The notes under the pieces: generated by a model | Databases searched by the model: none | Told to the model about the DNA's origin: nothing | Seen by the model: the letters and a program-made list of their open reading frames with translations, nothing else | Shown: positions 1 to 7,688 of the stretch, piece by piece | How positions within the stretch are numbered: position 1 is the first letter of the stretch | Layout of the letters: each line of letters opens with the position of its first letter | Made by a program: the position numbers and the translations under genes | NCBI GenBank assembly: GCA_026984275.1 | Contig: JALSSM010000177.1 | Coordinates: 1-14,785, forward strand | Source of the DNA: Gammaproteobacteria bacterium | Lineage (GTDB): Bacteria; Pseudomonadota; Gammaproteobacteria; CAJXQU01 | Reading direction: 5' to 3' | DNA length: 14,785 nt

Positions 1-288
1 AGCCTTGATCAAAGTATCAGCACAAGGAGGAGTTTTTCCATGATGACAACAGGGTTCCAGTGTCACGTAACAGCGTGATCCCCATGCTTTGTCTCCTGCC
101 TCGACCAGCGCGTTGATCTCTGCATGACCTTCACCGGCCTTGTGATGGAAACCCTCACCGACGATCTGTTCCTCTTTCACCAGCACACAACCCACACGCG
201 GGTTGGGGTGTGTCGTCAACAAACCTTTCCTTGCCAGCTGGATGGCATGGTTCATCAATTCTTGATCGCTTCGGGATTCATTACTCAT
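1..288 (-). CDS. ribD: Riboflavin biosynthesis protein RibD, N-terminal deaminase part (partial, runs off left edge)
   Basis: The 96 visible codons encode the N-terminal half of the bifunctional diaminohydroxyphosphoribosylaminopyrimidine deaminase / 5-amino-6-(5-phosphoribosylamino)uracil reductase, which carries out early cytosolic steps of riboflavin synthesis. The zinc-binding deaminase signature is intact: HAE follows a GEGFHHKAGEG stretch, and PCCHHGKTPPC supplies the two cysteine ligands. THPNPRVGCV near residue 26 is typical of RibD. The rest of the deaminase and all of the reductase domain lie outside the window. The ATG at 288-286 matches the start of E. coli RibD well, but the frame stays open upstream and another ATG pair lies at 342-337; neither has a good Shine-Dalgarno sequence. 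The order glyA-nrdR-ribD is usual in gammaproteobacteria, but here an exported-protein gene and its terminator separate ribD from nrdR, so ribD probably has its own promoter. Confidence 0.93.
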   Translation of the reverse strand, partial: MSNESRSDQELMNHAIQLARKGLLTTHPNPRVGCVLVKEEQIVGEGFHHKAGEGHAEINALVEAGDKAWGSRCYVTLEPCCHHGKTPPCADTLIKA

Positions 289-387
289 GTAAATAGTGTG
301 CGGGGAGTTGTCAAATGGATCAAGGTTCAAACCCGCCATCATTGCAATAACGGGTATCTCTGCAGGCGTGGAGCACGGCGGCTCCTG

Positions 388-426
388 CAAAAACAAAAAA
401 TGATCCGGGGAAGCCCCCCCGGATCA
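388..426 (-). terminator. Intrinsic terminator of the PEP-CTERM gene
   Basis: A perfect 10-bp GC-rich stem (TGATCCGGGG at 401-410 with CCCCGGATCA at 417-426) and a 6-nt loop begin about 20 nt after the stop codon of the minus-strand PEP-CTERM gene. Read on the minus strand, the stem is followed by TTTTTTGTTTTT (400-389). This is a textbook rho-independent terminator and separates the PEP-CTERM gene from ribD. Confidence 0.9.
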
Positions 427-445
427 GGATCTGTCCGTTAGACCA

Positions 446-1144
446 TCAAGCGATTTCTGGTTTACGACGTGAAAAGCCCAACAAACCTGCCAGCGCAGAT
501 CCCATCAACCAGACCGCAGCCGGGACAGGAACGGCTGAAACAGGGGCATCATCCAGACGAAATGCGAACCCCCTTGCGGCAATCCCTCCTGGTATCCAGC
601 TTGCACCTTCATCAGTTGAATAATAATTATTTCCAGCAAATGGGGCAGAATTTGACCTCATCCATCCCCAGTTATCATCTGTATCCGTCGTTGTATCATT
701 GAAAATGGATAACCAGTAGGTGACACCGGCTGTCAACGTCGTCGGCGTGATATCTGCCGAGTAATCATAGACATCGACGCTTCCGAGGTTAAGTCCTGTA
801 TCGGTACGATTTACTGCACTCCCGACAGAAAACTCATGGAGTGGTGATCCACTTGGACCACTACTGTCTGCATAGATACGTAGCGTAAAATTATCCACCT
901 CGTAGGTATTTGCTCCTCCCACTGAACTTAAGAAACCTCTCCAGTAAATACTGCGAATAGTCAGATCAGGTGAGGTCAATGAAAAATCATCCGCCTGGAT
1001 GGCGGCAGCGTCCAGATCACTGGAACCTCCTCCCGTGACATCCGCCGGGTTCTCATAAATTGTCGCTGCTGAAGCAGAGACCATGGATAAAACAAATCCT
1101 GTTGAAACAATCCCGAGTAGGGAAATGAGTTTTTTAAATTTCAT
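446..1144 (-). CDS. Secreted VPLPA/PEP-CTERM sorting-domain protein
   Basis: A 232-residue exported protein. The N-terminus has a KFKK positive patch, a hydrophobic core and a likely signal peptidase site after ASA at about residue 26. The C-terminus (from residue 205) is a tripartite sorting signal: VPVPAAVWL motif, a hydrophobic segment (GSALAGLLGF) and an RRK cluster. This matches the VPLPA variant of PEP-CTERM domains, which exosortases (EpsH/Xrt family) cleave during export, usually in bacteria that make exopolysaccharide. The mature part is Gly/Ser/Asp/Thr-rich and lacks cysteine. It looks like a beta-sandwich 'choice-of-anchor' type domain, with repeated polar beta-strand patterns (DNFTLRIYAD, GVTYWLSIFND). 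Its precise role is unknown to me; surface or matrix display is inferred. AGGAG lies 6 nt before the ATG. No exosortase is in the window. Confidence 0.9.
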   Translation of the reverse strand: MKFKKLISLLGIVSTGFVLSMVSASAATIYENPADVTGGGSSDLDAAAIQADDFSLTSPDLTIRSIYWRGFLSSVGGANTYEVDNFTLRIYADSSGPSGSPLHEFSVGSAVNRTDTGLNLGSVDVYDYSADITPTTLTAGVTYWLSIFNDTTTDTDDNWGWMRSNSAPFAGNNYYSTDEGASWIPGGIAARGFAFRLDDAPVSAVPVPAAVWLMGSALAGLLGFSRRKPEIA

Positions 1145-1243
1145 GCGTTTCTCCTGTTTTTTGTTGGTTATTGATCGATGTCCTTATCGTCATGTTTGCT
1201 CCCTTTGGTAGCAGGTTTTTATAGCCTGTCTAATGACTGACAT

Positions 1244-1259
1244 AGCACAAGACATGCCT
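1244..1259 (-). promoter_or_regulatory. Candidate sigma-54 (RpoN) promoter of the PEP-CTERM gene
   Basis: The minus strand reads AGGCATGTCTTGTGCT. This has GG and GC separated by 10 nt, and it agrees with the sigma-54 consensus TGGCACG-N4-TTGC(A/T) at GGCA, the G at position 7, and TGC plus T at the end. It would start transcription near 1233, leaving a leader of about 90 nt before the ATG at 1144. An A-rich stretch (AAAACAAAACAAAACA) lies immediately upstream. No convincing sigma-70 pair with correct spacing was seen. Some PEP-CTERM genes are known to be RpoN-dependent through the PrsK/PrsR system, which makes the site plausible. It was found by eye only. Confidence 0.5.
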
Positions 1260-1310
1260 GTTTTGTTTTGTTTTGTTTATCAATGACTTATGTTTTCTGC
1301 CTGCGTGTCA

Positions 1311-1327
1311 AACCCTGATTCAGGGTT
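1311..1327. promoter_or_regulatory. Perfect 17-nt palindrome, possible enhancer/operator site
   Basis: AACCCTGA-T-TCAGGGTT has two perfect 8-nt arms around a single central base. It lies in the gap between nrdR and the PEP-CTERM gene. Its centre is about 86 bp upstream of the start point predicted from the sigma-54-like site, within the range used by enhancer-binding proteins. As RNA from nrdR it would give only a tight hairpin with no U-tract, so a terminator role is less likely. Confidence 0.4.
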
Positions 1328-1332
1328 AATTG

Positions 1333-1350
1333 TGTCGTCTGGAGGCGACA
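1333..1350. repeat. Inverted repeat downstream of nrdR
   Basis: TGTCGTC-TGGA-GGCGACA forms a 7-bp stem with one G-T wobble and a 4-nt loop, about 60 nt past the nrdR stop codon. On the minus strand it is not followed by a T-run, so it is at best a weak terminator. It may stabilise the nrdR 3' end or be a second protein-binding dyad next to the palindrome at 1311-1327. Confidence 0.35.
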
Positions 1351-1411
1351 GCTTGGAGTGTTTTGTGGAGATCTATGAATGGTTATTCTCGATCCGCTCC
1401 TGCAAAAATAG

Positions 1412-1936
1412 TTATTTCTTGTGTTTGCTTTTACGTTTTTCTGGTGGGATGAGATCAAGCTGGTCTTTTTTTACTTCGGGCGGGAGTTCGTGTTCCAGCC
1501 GTTCGATTTCATCGAGAAAGGCACGCACATCTTCGAAACTGCGATAGACAGAAGCAAAACGGACATAGGCCACCTGATCGAGCCCCCGCAACTGCTCCAT
1601 CACCCAGTCGCCAACTTTTTGAGAATCGATTTCGCGCTCTCCAGTTTCCCGTAGATGTCGCTTGATTCTTTCGATAGAGACTTCGACCGCATCCATTTCT
1701 ACGGGTCGCTTTTCCAGCGATCGCATCATACCGGCTCTGAGTTTTTCTTCCTGAAACGTTTCCCGGCGGCCATCTGATTTTATGATGCGTGGGAAGTTTA
1801 GTTCGGCTGTTTCATAGGTTGTAAAACGTTCTTTACATGCGGCACATTCACGTCGACGACGGATCTGATCACCTTCGCTGGCATCGCGTGAGTCGATGAC
1901 GCGTGTATCGGGTTCACTACAAAAAGGACAGCGCAT
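1412..1936 (-). CDS. nrdR: Transcriptional repressor NrdR
   Basis: NrdR senses (d)ATP and represses ribonucleotide reductase operons by binding NrdR boxes. The zinc ribbon is complete, with cysteine pairs C3/C6 and C31/C34 and the hallmark start MRCPFC. It is followed by the RRRRECAACKERFTTYE stretch that links to DNA binding. Residues about 49-139 form the ATP-cone (PRIIKSDGRRE, then KRPV, VAYVRFASVYRSF). At 174 residues it is slightly longer than the usual 150-160, owing to a lysine-rich C-terminal tail (KRKSKHKK). It lies 78 bp downstream of glyA but behind a strong glyA terminator. A GGGA element precedes its ATG, so it may be expressed by readthrough or from a promoter inside that gap. 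No NrdR box was recognised in this window. Confidence 0.96.
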   Translation of the reverse strand: MRCPFCSEPDTRVIDSRDASEGDQIRRRRECAACKERFTTYETAELNFPRIIKSDGRRETFQEEKLRAGMMRSLEKRPVEMDAVEVSIERIKRHLRETGEREIDSQKVGDWVMEQLRGLDQVAYVRFASVYRSFEDVRAFLDEIERLEHELPPEVKKDQLDLIPPEKRKSKHKK

Positions 1937-1961
1937 GATCTTTTTTCCCTGTTTTCAGATC

Positions 1962-1998
1962 AAAAAAACCGCAAGGACACATCCGTATCCTTGCGGTT
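1962..1998 (-). terminator. Intrinsic terminator of glyA
   Basis: A perfect 11-bp stem, AACCGCAAGGA (1967-1977) paired with TCCTTGCGGTT (1988-1998), with a 10-nt loop. On the minus strand it is followed by TTTTTTT (1968-1962). It starts 16 nt after the glyA stop codon, so most glyA transcripts should end before nrdR. Confidence 0.92.
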
Positions 1999-2014
1999 GT
2001 TGCAGGAACAAATT

Positions 2015-3268
2015 TTACTGTTCGTACAATGGAAGCTTTTTACAAAGCTCAAGGACTTCACCTTTAACACGAGCAATGGTTGCATCATCACCCATGTTAT
2101 CCATGATGTCACAAATCCAGGTTGCAACCTGTGCGGCTTCTGCTTCTTTGAAACCACGCGTTGTGATCGAAGGTGTGCCAATTCGAATACCACTGGTCAC
2201 GAAAGGTGATTGTGGATCGTTTGGAACAGCATTTTTGTTGACGGTAATATTAGCCTGGCTCAATGCAGCATCCACTTCTTTACCGGTCAGTCCTTTTTCG
2301 ATCATGTCCACGAGGAACAGGTGATTGTCTGTACCACCAGAAACGATTTTCAAACCTCTATCAATAAAGACTTTGGTCATCGCCTGCGCATTGGCCTTAA
2401 CCTGCTGGATGTATTGCTTGAACTCAGGTTGCATACATTCCTTGAATGCCACGGCTTTAGCCGCGATGGTATGCATGTGTGGACCACCCTGATAGGCAGG
2501 AAACACCATGAAATTGACTTTCTTTTCAATCTCTTCATTGGCTTTGCCCATAATAATACCTGATCGAGGGCCACGCAGTGTTTTATGAGTGGTTGAAGTT
2601 GTAATATCGGCAATTTGAACCGGACTAGGATACTCACCTGTGGCAACAAGACCGGCAACGTGAGCAATGTCAGCCACCATGATCGCGCCTACTTTGTCAC
2701 AAATGTCACGGAACCGCTGCCAGTCCCACTCACGAGAGTAAGCAGAAAAACCTGTCCAGATCATTTTTGGCTTGTGTTCCAGGGCCAGCTCTTCGGCCTG
2801 ATCATAATCAACAATACCATTGTCATCCAGACCATATTGGACGGCATTATAAACACGACCAGAAACATTAACATGAGCACCGTGAGTTAAATGGCCACCA
2901 TGTGCGAGGCTTAACCCCATAATGGTGTCATGCGGTTCCAGAAGAGCCAGATAAACCGCGCCATTGGCCTGTGATCCTGAGTGTGGTTGAACATTGGCCC
3001 AATCAGCGCCAAACAACTCGCAGGCACGATCAATCGCTAGTTGTTCGACGACATCAACATATTCACAACCACCATAGTAGCGTTTGCCCGGATAACCTTC
3101 GGCATATTTGTTAGTCAGTACGGAGCCCTGACATTCCATCACACGTGGGCTGGTCATATTTTCAGACGCGATCAGTTCAATATCTTCTTCCTGACGCTGT
3201 CTTTCCCCTTCCATTGCTGCAAACAGCTCTGGATCAAAACCTTCCACTTTCATATCTTTTGTATACAT
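2015..3268 (-). CDS. glyA: Serine hydroxymethyltransferase GlyA
   Basis: This PLP enzyme interconverts serine plus tetrahydrofolate with glycine plus 5,10-methylene-tetrahydrofolate, the main source of one-carbon units. The 417-residue length equals that of E. coli GlyA. The PLP lysine is K229 in TTSTTHKTLRGPR, and the motifs SENMTSP, NKYAEGYPGKRYYGG, DIAHVAGL and TPSITTRGF are all present. One small departure from E. coli is RGPRSG in place of AGPRGG just after the active lysine. GGGAG precedes the ATG by about 10 nt; a second methionine at residue 6 could also start. The gene is transcribed divergently from cyaA and ends at a strong terminator. Confidence 0.98.
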   Translation of the reverse strand: MYTKDMKVEGFDPELFAAMEGERQRQEEDIELIASENMTSPRVMECQGSVLTNKYAEGYPGKRYYGGCEYVDVVEQLAIDRACELFGADWANVQPHSGSQANGAVYLALLEPHDTIMGLSLAHGGHLTHGAHVNVSGRVYNAVQYGLDDNGIVDYDQAEELALEHKPKMIWTGFSAYSREWDWQRFRDICDKVGAIMVADIAHVAGLVATGEYPSPVQIADITTSTTHKTLRGPRSGIIMGKANEEIEKKVNFMVFPAYQGGPHMHTIAAKAVAFKECMQPEFKQYIQQVKANAQAMTKVFIDRGLKIVSGGTDNHLFLVDMIEKGLTGKEVDAALSQANITVNKNAVPNDPQSPFVTSGIRIGTPSITTRGFKEAEAAQVATWICDIMDNMGDDATIARVKGEVLELCKKLPLYEQ

Positions 3269-3490
3269 TGGGTATCATCTCCCATTAGTTTAGTTGTAGT
3301 TAAATATTTGCCTGACTATCATCAATAACGATGCAGACAACAGCTTTCTCATCATCGGCAAAACTGCTGAAAAGACTGATCCATCTACGATGGCCAGCCG
3401 AGAATTCTTTTTTCGGAATTTTTAAGGATAGCAAATATTTCAGACTTATTGTAGCTCAAGGATTACCCAGAAAGGCCGCTACAGTCTGAT
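3269..3490. other. Divergent glyA / cyaA promoter region
   Basis: This 222-bp gap must hold both promoters. I see no confident sigma-70 pair and no CRP-like TGTGA-N6-TCACA site. Small inverted repeats include CCATC-TAC-GATGG near 3381-3393 and AATTC/GAATT around a T-run near 3403-3420; neither has terminator form. A-plus-T-rich tracts near 3300 and 3430 are where promoters would be expected. Confidence 0.4.
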
Positions 3491-6376
3491 ATGTCCGAAG
3501 CAGTATTAGAAACACCGTCAGAAAACAAGGAAGAAAAGACTGACTCACCACTTGATCGTTTCCTTTTTATCAACGAAGGAAGGATGGCGCGTGTGCAGGC
3601 GTCCCTGAGTCAGAGAAAGCAGGCTTTCCTGGATGCTCTGCCTTTTCTGTTTCATACAAATGACAGCGCCCTGCCCGGATATATCTCAGAGAAAACACCC
3701 TGTGGAATAGCCGATTATTCCCCTTCCGGACAAACCTTGTTCGAAGCCCGACGAATGGCAAGAAGCACAAAAATTGGCAGGAAAGCACCCAAAACATTTG
3801 ACCTGCTGGGCCTGTACTTCATGGGGAGTTCCGGAACCATTGCTTACAATGGCGAAAGTGATTTTGACATCTGGCTTTTTATTGATCCGGAAATTGAAGA
3901 TGATCGAATTGAAGCGTTACAACAAAAAGCCAGTTTAATCGAAGAATGGGCAGCCAAATCAGATATTGAAGTCCATTTTTTTATCATCAACCCGGACTTG
4001 TTTCGTGCAGGTAAAATGCTGCCCATGTCATCTGAAAGCAGTGGTAGCGCTCAAAAAGGCTTACTGCTGGATGAGTTTTATCGATCCAGTATCAAAATTG
4101 CCGGACTGCCGTTGACCTGGTGGCTGGTACCACTGGCATATGAAATGAAATACGATGACTATCTCTATAGTCAACGGAATGTTGTCAGTTCCGATCACCC
4201 CCCGCTTGATCAGTGTATCAACCTGGGGCCACTCAATGATATTGCTGTTGAAGAGTTTTTCGGGGCTGCCATCTGGCAGCTCAATAAAAGTATAAAATCA
4301 CCCTATAAGTCAGTATTAAAACTGCTTTTGATGGAAGTCTATGCTGAGGATAAAAGTGGTATTAGTCTGATCAGCCATCAATTCAAGAAACGTGTCTATG
4401 ATGGTGTCACAGATATCAGTTTACTGGATCCATGGATTCTGATGTTTCAGGAGGTCGAGGATTATCTGTTCGATAAAAATGACAGTTTAAGACTGAATGT
4501 TTTGCGCCGAAGTTTTTATCTGAAAATCAGTGAAAAACTAAGCCAGAGAAACGTCGAAAACTGGAAACATAAACTTCTGGGGCATCTTGTCGAACGCTGG
4601 GGTTGGAGTGACGAACAAATCCAGGAGCTTGATTCCAGAGAACAATGGAAGCTGGAAACCGTTACTCGTGAAAGAGTCGATCTGGTCAATACGCTGACGA
4701 AGTGTTTTCGGATACTTTTGCGACATGCTCATGAAAAAGCGGACGGCCTGCACATTACTCAGACAGATCTACAACTTCTGAACCGTAGATTATATTCTGC
4801 ATTTGAAAGAAAAGCCGGAAAGATCGAGATCATTAATCGAGGAATTTCGCCCGATATTAGCGAAGCAACGGTTTCATTACATTTAATGGAATCAATACCA
4901 GAACCTTCATGGGGCTTGTCAGATACAATGCCCAAAGCTCCACCATCATCCTGGGTGCTTTATCGAGGAATCGTGACACAACAGGATCTTGGTGATTCTA
5001 CACATTTAAAACGAACCTCCAGCCTGATCGAAATGCTGGCATGGTGCTATTTTAATCAGATCCTGAATAAAGAGAGTCAAGTCATGCTGTACTTGCCGAG
5101 TGATATAAGTGTCACGCAGCAGGAAATCAAGACGATTCTCGAGGCCTTTTCCAGACAATTCCCACTGGATCAGACTATCGAAAATAAAGCTCTCTCAGAA
5201 AATGTTCGTCTCACTTCCGGTGCCATCTTTGTTAATACCGGGCTTGCACCTAAAGCTGACCCGGAATTGAATGACGCCTTGTTGGCAACCCAGCGAAGCA
5301 ATGCTTTAAGTTATGGTGGTCAACATGAAAATCTGACCAAAACCTTTGATCTGGTTTTCACAACATCGTGGGGGGAAACGTTTATAAAACATTATTCAGG
5401 TAAAGATGGTCTGATTGATTGCATTTCTGAATACATGTCATGGGCCCGACCTTCACAAAAAATTGCACCAGAAACGCTTGAGGTCTACTGCTATTCACCC
5501 GGTTATGGTGCTCAGATCAGGAAAACACTCAATACACTTTTTCGTGATATTGTTGAATATTTTTATGCTGAAGATGGCACGGCTGGGGGTCGGTATATTC
5601 TGGAAATCGAAGATGGTTTCCAAAGTGTTGAAATTAATAATGATGTCATTACTCATTCCATCCTGGAAGATAAAAACCGGCTAATTCAATATCTGTCTAA
5701 ACCTGCAACGCGTTTCACACCTGTCTATTTCAACCCCTATGCCTGTACTGATACTCTATTACCTTCAATCTACCCCTTGAACAAAGCGAATACCGTACAG
5801 CTCTTTTTTTATCTCAAAAATGAGCAGGCAAATATTTATATTCTTGATGAAAAAGGATCTCTGTTTACGCAGACGATAGCCTTTAAAGATAAACACAGCC
5901 TGTTCGGACATTACAAAATATTCTCAGACTCTATCATTGAACGGATTGTGCATAGCGATCTGACAAACCTGCTCCATGAGACCGAATGTATTACAAAGAT
6001 GTACCTGGTAGAAAAGGATCGGATTGATGGTTACACCATAGAGCCACTCTCTTTACTGACCGATCGTTCCGAGAATTTTCTTAGTTTGCAGGTTCTCTGT
6101 GATCGCGATGAAAACAACGTTGAACAATACACAATTTACTGTAAGGATCAGGAATTTTCATCACTGCAATACGGAGATCAAATTTTCAATGTCGTTGCAA
6201 AACAGGTGATGAGATACAGAGGCAGCAGACAGACATATCCTGTACACATTACTGATATTGATTTATCCCAGTCTATGCTTAACCATCAGAACAGTCATCA
6301 ATATCAATCCAATCAATTCTTCCGGTATAAAAAACATATAGAATCAAAAATGACAAAAGCACTGGAAAAATTGTAG
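3491..6376 (+). CDS. cyaA: Class I adenylate cyclase
   Basis: Makes cyclic AMP from ATP in the cytosol, feeding CRP-type regulators. The N-terminal catalytic half follows E. coli CyaA closely: LPGY near residue 61, then the nucleotidyltransferase-like signature at 110-128 (MGSSG, then SDFDIW) with metal-binding aspartates D124 and D126. LLLDEFYRSSIKIAG, EEFFGAAIWQLNKSIKSPYKSVLK and LRRSFYLKISEKLSQR are further family blocks. At 961 residues it is over 100 longer than the 848-residue E. coli enzyme; the diverged C-terminal half (from about residue 450) probably regulates activity, but I recognise no named domain there. The conserved QS of the enterobacterial GS-signature is replaced by AYN. 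The ATG at 3491 has only a weak, distant AAAGG. avtA follows after 25 bp and is probably co-transcribed. Confidence 0.95.
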   Translation: MSEAVLETPSENKEEKTDSPLDRFLFINEGRMARVQASLSQRKQAFLDALPFLFHTNDSALPGYISEKTPCGIADYSPSGQTLFEARRMARSTKIGRKAPKTFDLLGLYFMGSSGTIAYNGESDFDIWLFIDPEIEDDRIEALQQKASLIEEWAAKSDIEVHFFIINPDLFRAGKMLPMSSESSGSAQKGLLLDEFYRSSIKIAGLPLTWWLVPLAYEMKYDDYLYSQRNVVSSDHPPLDQCINLGPLNDIAVEEFFGAAIWQLNKSIKSPYKSVLKLLLMEVYAEDKSGISLISHQFKKRVYDGVTDISLLDPWILMFQEVEDYLFDKNDSLRLNVLRRSFYLKISEKLSQRNVENWKHKLLGHLVERWGWSDEQIQELDSREQWKLETVTRERVDLVNTLTKCFRILLRHAHEKADGLHITQTDLQLLNRRLYSAFERKAGKIEIINRGISPDISEATVSLHLMESIPEPSWGLSDTMPKAPPSSWVLYRGIVTQQDLGDSTHLKRTSSLIEMLAWCYFNQILNKESQVMLYLPSDISVTQQEIKTILEAFSRQFPLDQTIENKALSENVRLTSGAIFVNTGLAPKADPELNDALLATQRSNALSYGGQHENLTKTFDLVFTTSWGETFIKHYSGKDGLIDCISEYMSWARPSQKIAPETLEVYCYSPGYGAQIRKTLNTLFRDIVEYFYAEDGTAGGRYILEIEDGFQSVEINNDVITHSILEDKNRLIQYLSKPATRFTPVYFNPYACTDTLLPSIYPLNKANTVQLFFYLKNEQANIYILDEKGSLFTQTIAFKDKHSLFGHYKIFSDSIIERIVHSDLTNLLHETECITKMYLVEKDRIDGYTIEPLSLLTDRSENFLSLQVLCDRDENNVEQYTIYCKDQEFSSLQYGDQIFNVVAKQVMRYRGSRQTYPVHITDIDLSQSMLNHQNSHQYQSNQFFRYKKHIESKMTKALEKL

Positions 6377-6401
6377 CTCTGATTGCAAACATTTATACTG
6401 C

Positions 6402-7688
6402 ATGACTCATCCTTTTAATGCAGACTCTTTCATGAAATTTTCTAACTTCGGCCAGAAATTCACTCATCGATCTGGCATTCTCCAACTGATGGATGATCTG
6501 GGTCAGGCCATGTCGGGAAACTCTGACATGCTCATGCTGGGTGGAGGAAATCCCGGGCATATTCCAGAAGTACAAGCAGTATTCCGTCAACGCATGGAAC
6601 AAATTCTTGAGCAACCAGACACCTTCGAAAAACTCATCGGTAACTATGATCCGCCACAGGGTGATCAGGCCTTTTTAATCGCACTGGCTGATCTCCTTCG
6701 AGAGACTTTTGACTGGGATATTACATCAGAAAACATGGCTTTGACTCTGGGCAGCCAATCCAGCTTCTTTGTTCTGTTCAATCTCTTTGCCGGTGAATTT
6801 CCGAATGGTAAAAAGAAAAAAATCCTGTTCCCGTTAGCACCTGAATATATCGGTTATTCTGACCTTGGTTTGTCAGATGATTTTTTTATCGCCCAACGTC
6901 CTTCGATTGAACATATTGATGATCATACTTTTAAATATCATGTGGATTTTGAGGCTCTGAAAATCACTGATGAGACAGGCGCTATTTGCGTCTCTCGCCC
7001 AACAAATCCTACAGGGAATGTTTTAACAGACGAAGAAATTCAACATCTGGTCAGCCTGTCAGAACAACATCAAATTCCTTTGATCATCGATAATGCCTAC
7101 GGCCTGCCATTTCCGAATATTATTTTTACTGATGCAGAACCTGTCTGGTGTGACCATACGATCCTCTGTATGAGCCTGTCCAAGCTGGGGCTTCCGGGGA
7201 CTCGAACAGGCATTGTGATCGCAAACCCAGAGATTATCAATGCGATCACCGGGTATAATGCCATTTTCAATCTGGCCACCAGTGGCCTTGGTTCACAACT
7301 GGCTATTGAAATGGTCAAGACAGGTGAAATCATTTCGCTGAGTAAAGATCTGATCACGCCTTACTATCAGAAGAAAGCTGATCAGGCGATCAACTGGTTG
7401 TCAGAATCATTGCAAGGTTATGATTATCATCTACATAAAGCGGAAGGTGCCTTATTTTTATGGCTATGGCTGAGAAATCTGCCGATCTCCAGTGAAGAAC
7501 TTTATGACCGATTAAAAGATCGTGGGGTTCTGGTGGTTTCAGGGCATTACTTTTTCCCGGGACTTGAAGATGATTGGCAACACAAACATGAATGTATTCG
7601 TATCACCTATTCGCAGGATGATAAAACGGTAAAAAATGGATTGGAAATTATTGCCGCAGAAATTAGACGTGCTTATGACGATGTTTAA
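6402..7688 (+). CDS. avtA: Valine-pyruvate aminotransferase AvtA
   Basis: A fold-type I PLP aminotransferase. In E. coli AvtA transfers amino groups between L-valine and pyruvate/alanine, linking alanine and branched-chain amino acid pools. Residues align along nearly the whole E. coli sequence: LGGGNPGHIPE, FPLAPEYIGY, CVSRPTNPTGNV, DNAYGLPFP, the Schiff-base lysine K261 in SLSKLGLPG, EGALFLWLWL, and HYFFPGL near the end. The 428 residues exceed E. coli AvtA by about 11 at the N-terminus: the methionine at residue 12 (codon at 6435) aligns with the E. coli start. Neither start has a clear Shine-Dalgarno, so the first 11 residues are uncertain. The gene lies 25 bp after cyaA, and its 3' end overlaps the convergent phosphatidyltransferase gene by 26 bp. 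Confidence 0.93.
   Translation: MTHPFNADSFMKFSNFGQKFTHRSGILQLMDDLGQAMSGNSDMLMLGGGNPGHIPEVQAVFRQRMEQILEQPDTFEKLIGNYDPPQGDQAFLIALADLLRETFDWDITSENMALTLGSQSSFFVLFNLFAGEFPNGKKKKILFPLAPEYIGYSDLGLSDDFFIAQRPSIEHIDDHTFKYHVDFEALKITDETGAICVSRPTNPTGNVLTDEEIQHLVSLSEQHQIPLIIDNAYGLPFPNIIFTDAEPVWCDHTILCMSLSKLGLPGTRTGIVIANPEIINAITGYNAIFNLATSGLGSQLAIEMVKTGEIISLSKDLITPYYQKKADQAINWLSESLQGYDYHLHKAEGALFLWLWLRNLPISSEELYDRLKDRGVLVVSGHYFFPGLEDDWQHKHECIRITYSQDDKTVKNGLEIIAAEIRRAYDDV

Noticed and set aside
361..389. Structured, GC-rich inverted repeat (TGCAGG...CCTGCA with inner GGAGC/GCTCC) just upstream of ribD, considered as an FMN riboswitch
   Set aside because: It is about 29 nt, far shorter than an RFN element, and lacks its conserved blocks; it also directly follows the T-tract of the PEP-CTERM terminator.
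124..441. Open frame on the plus strand opposite ribD
   Set aside because: It lies antisense to the clearly conserved RibD deaminase domain and runs through the terminator; its translation resembles nothing I recognise.
1261..1275. Three TTTTG units in tandem
   Set aside because: Too short to call a satellite or phase-variable repeat; it is simply the A-rich stretch upstream of the sigma-54-like site.
1306..1311. Minus-strand TTGACA overlapping the palindrome, considered as a sigma-70 -35 box
   Set aside because: No acceptable -10 at 16-18 bp; the nearest candidates CATAAG and GATAAA are at 13 and 24 bp.
3381..3420. Small hairpins in the glyA/cyaA gap considered as a terminator or CRP site
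   Set aside because: Stems of 5 bp without a following T-run, and no TGTGA/TCACA half-sites.
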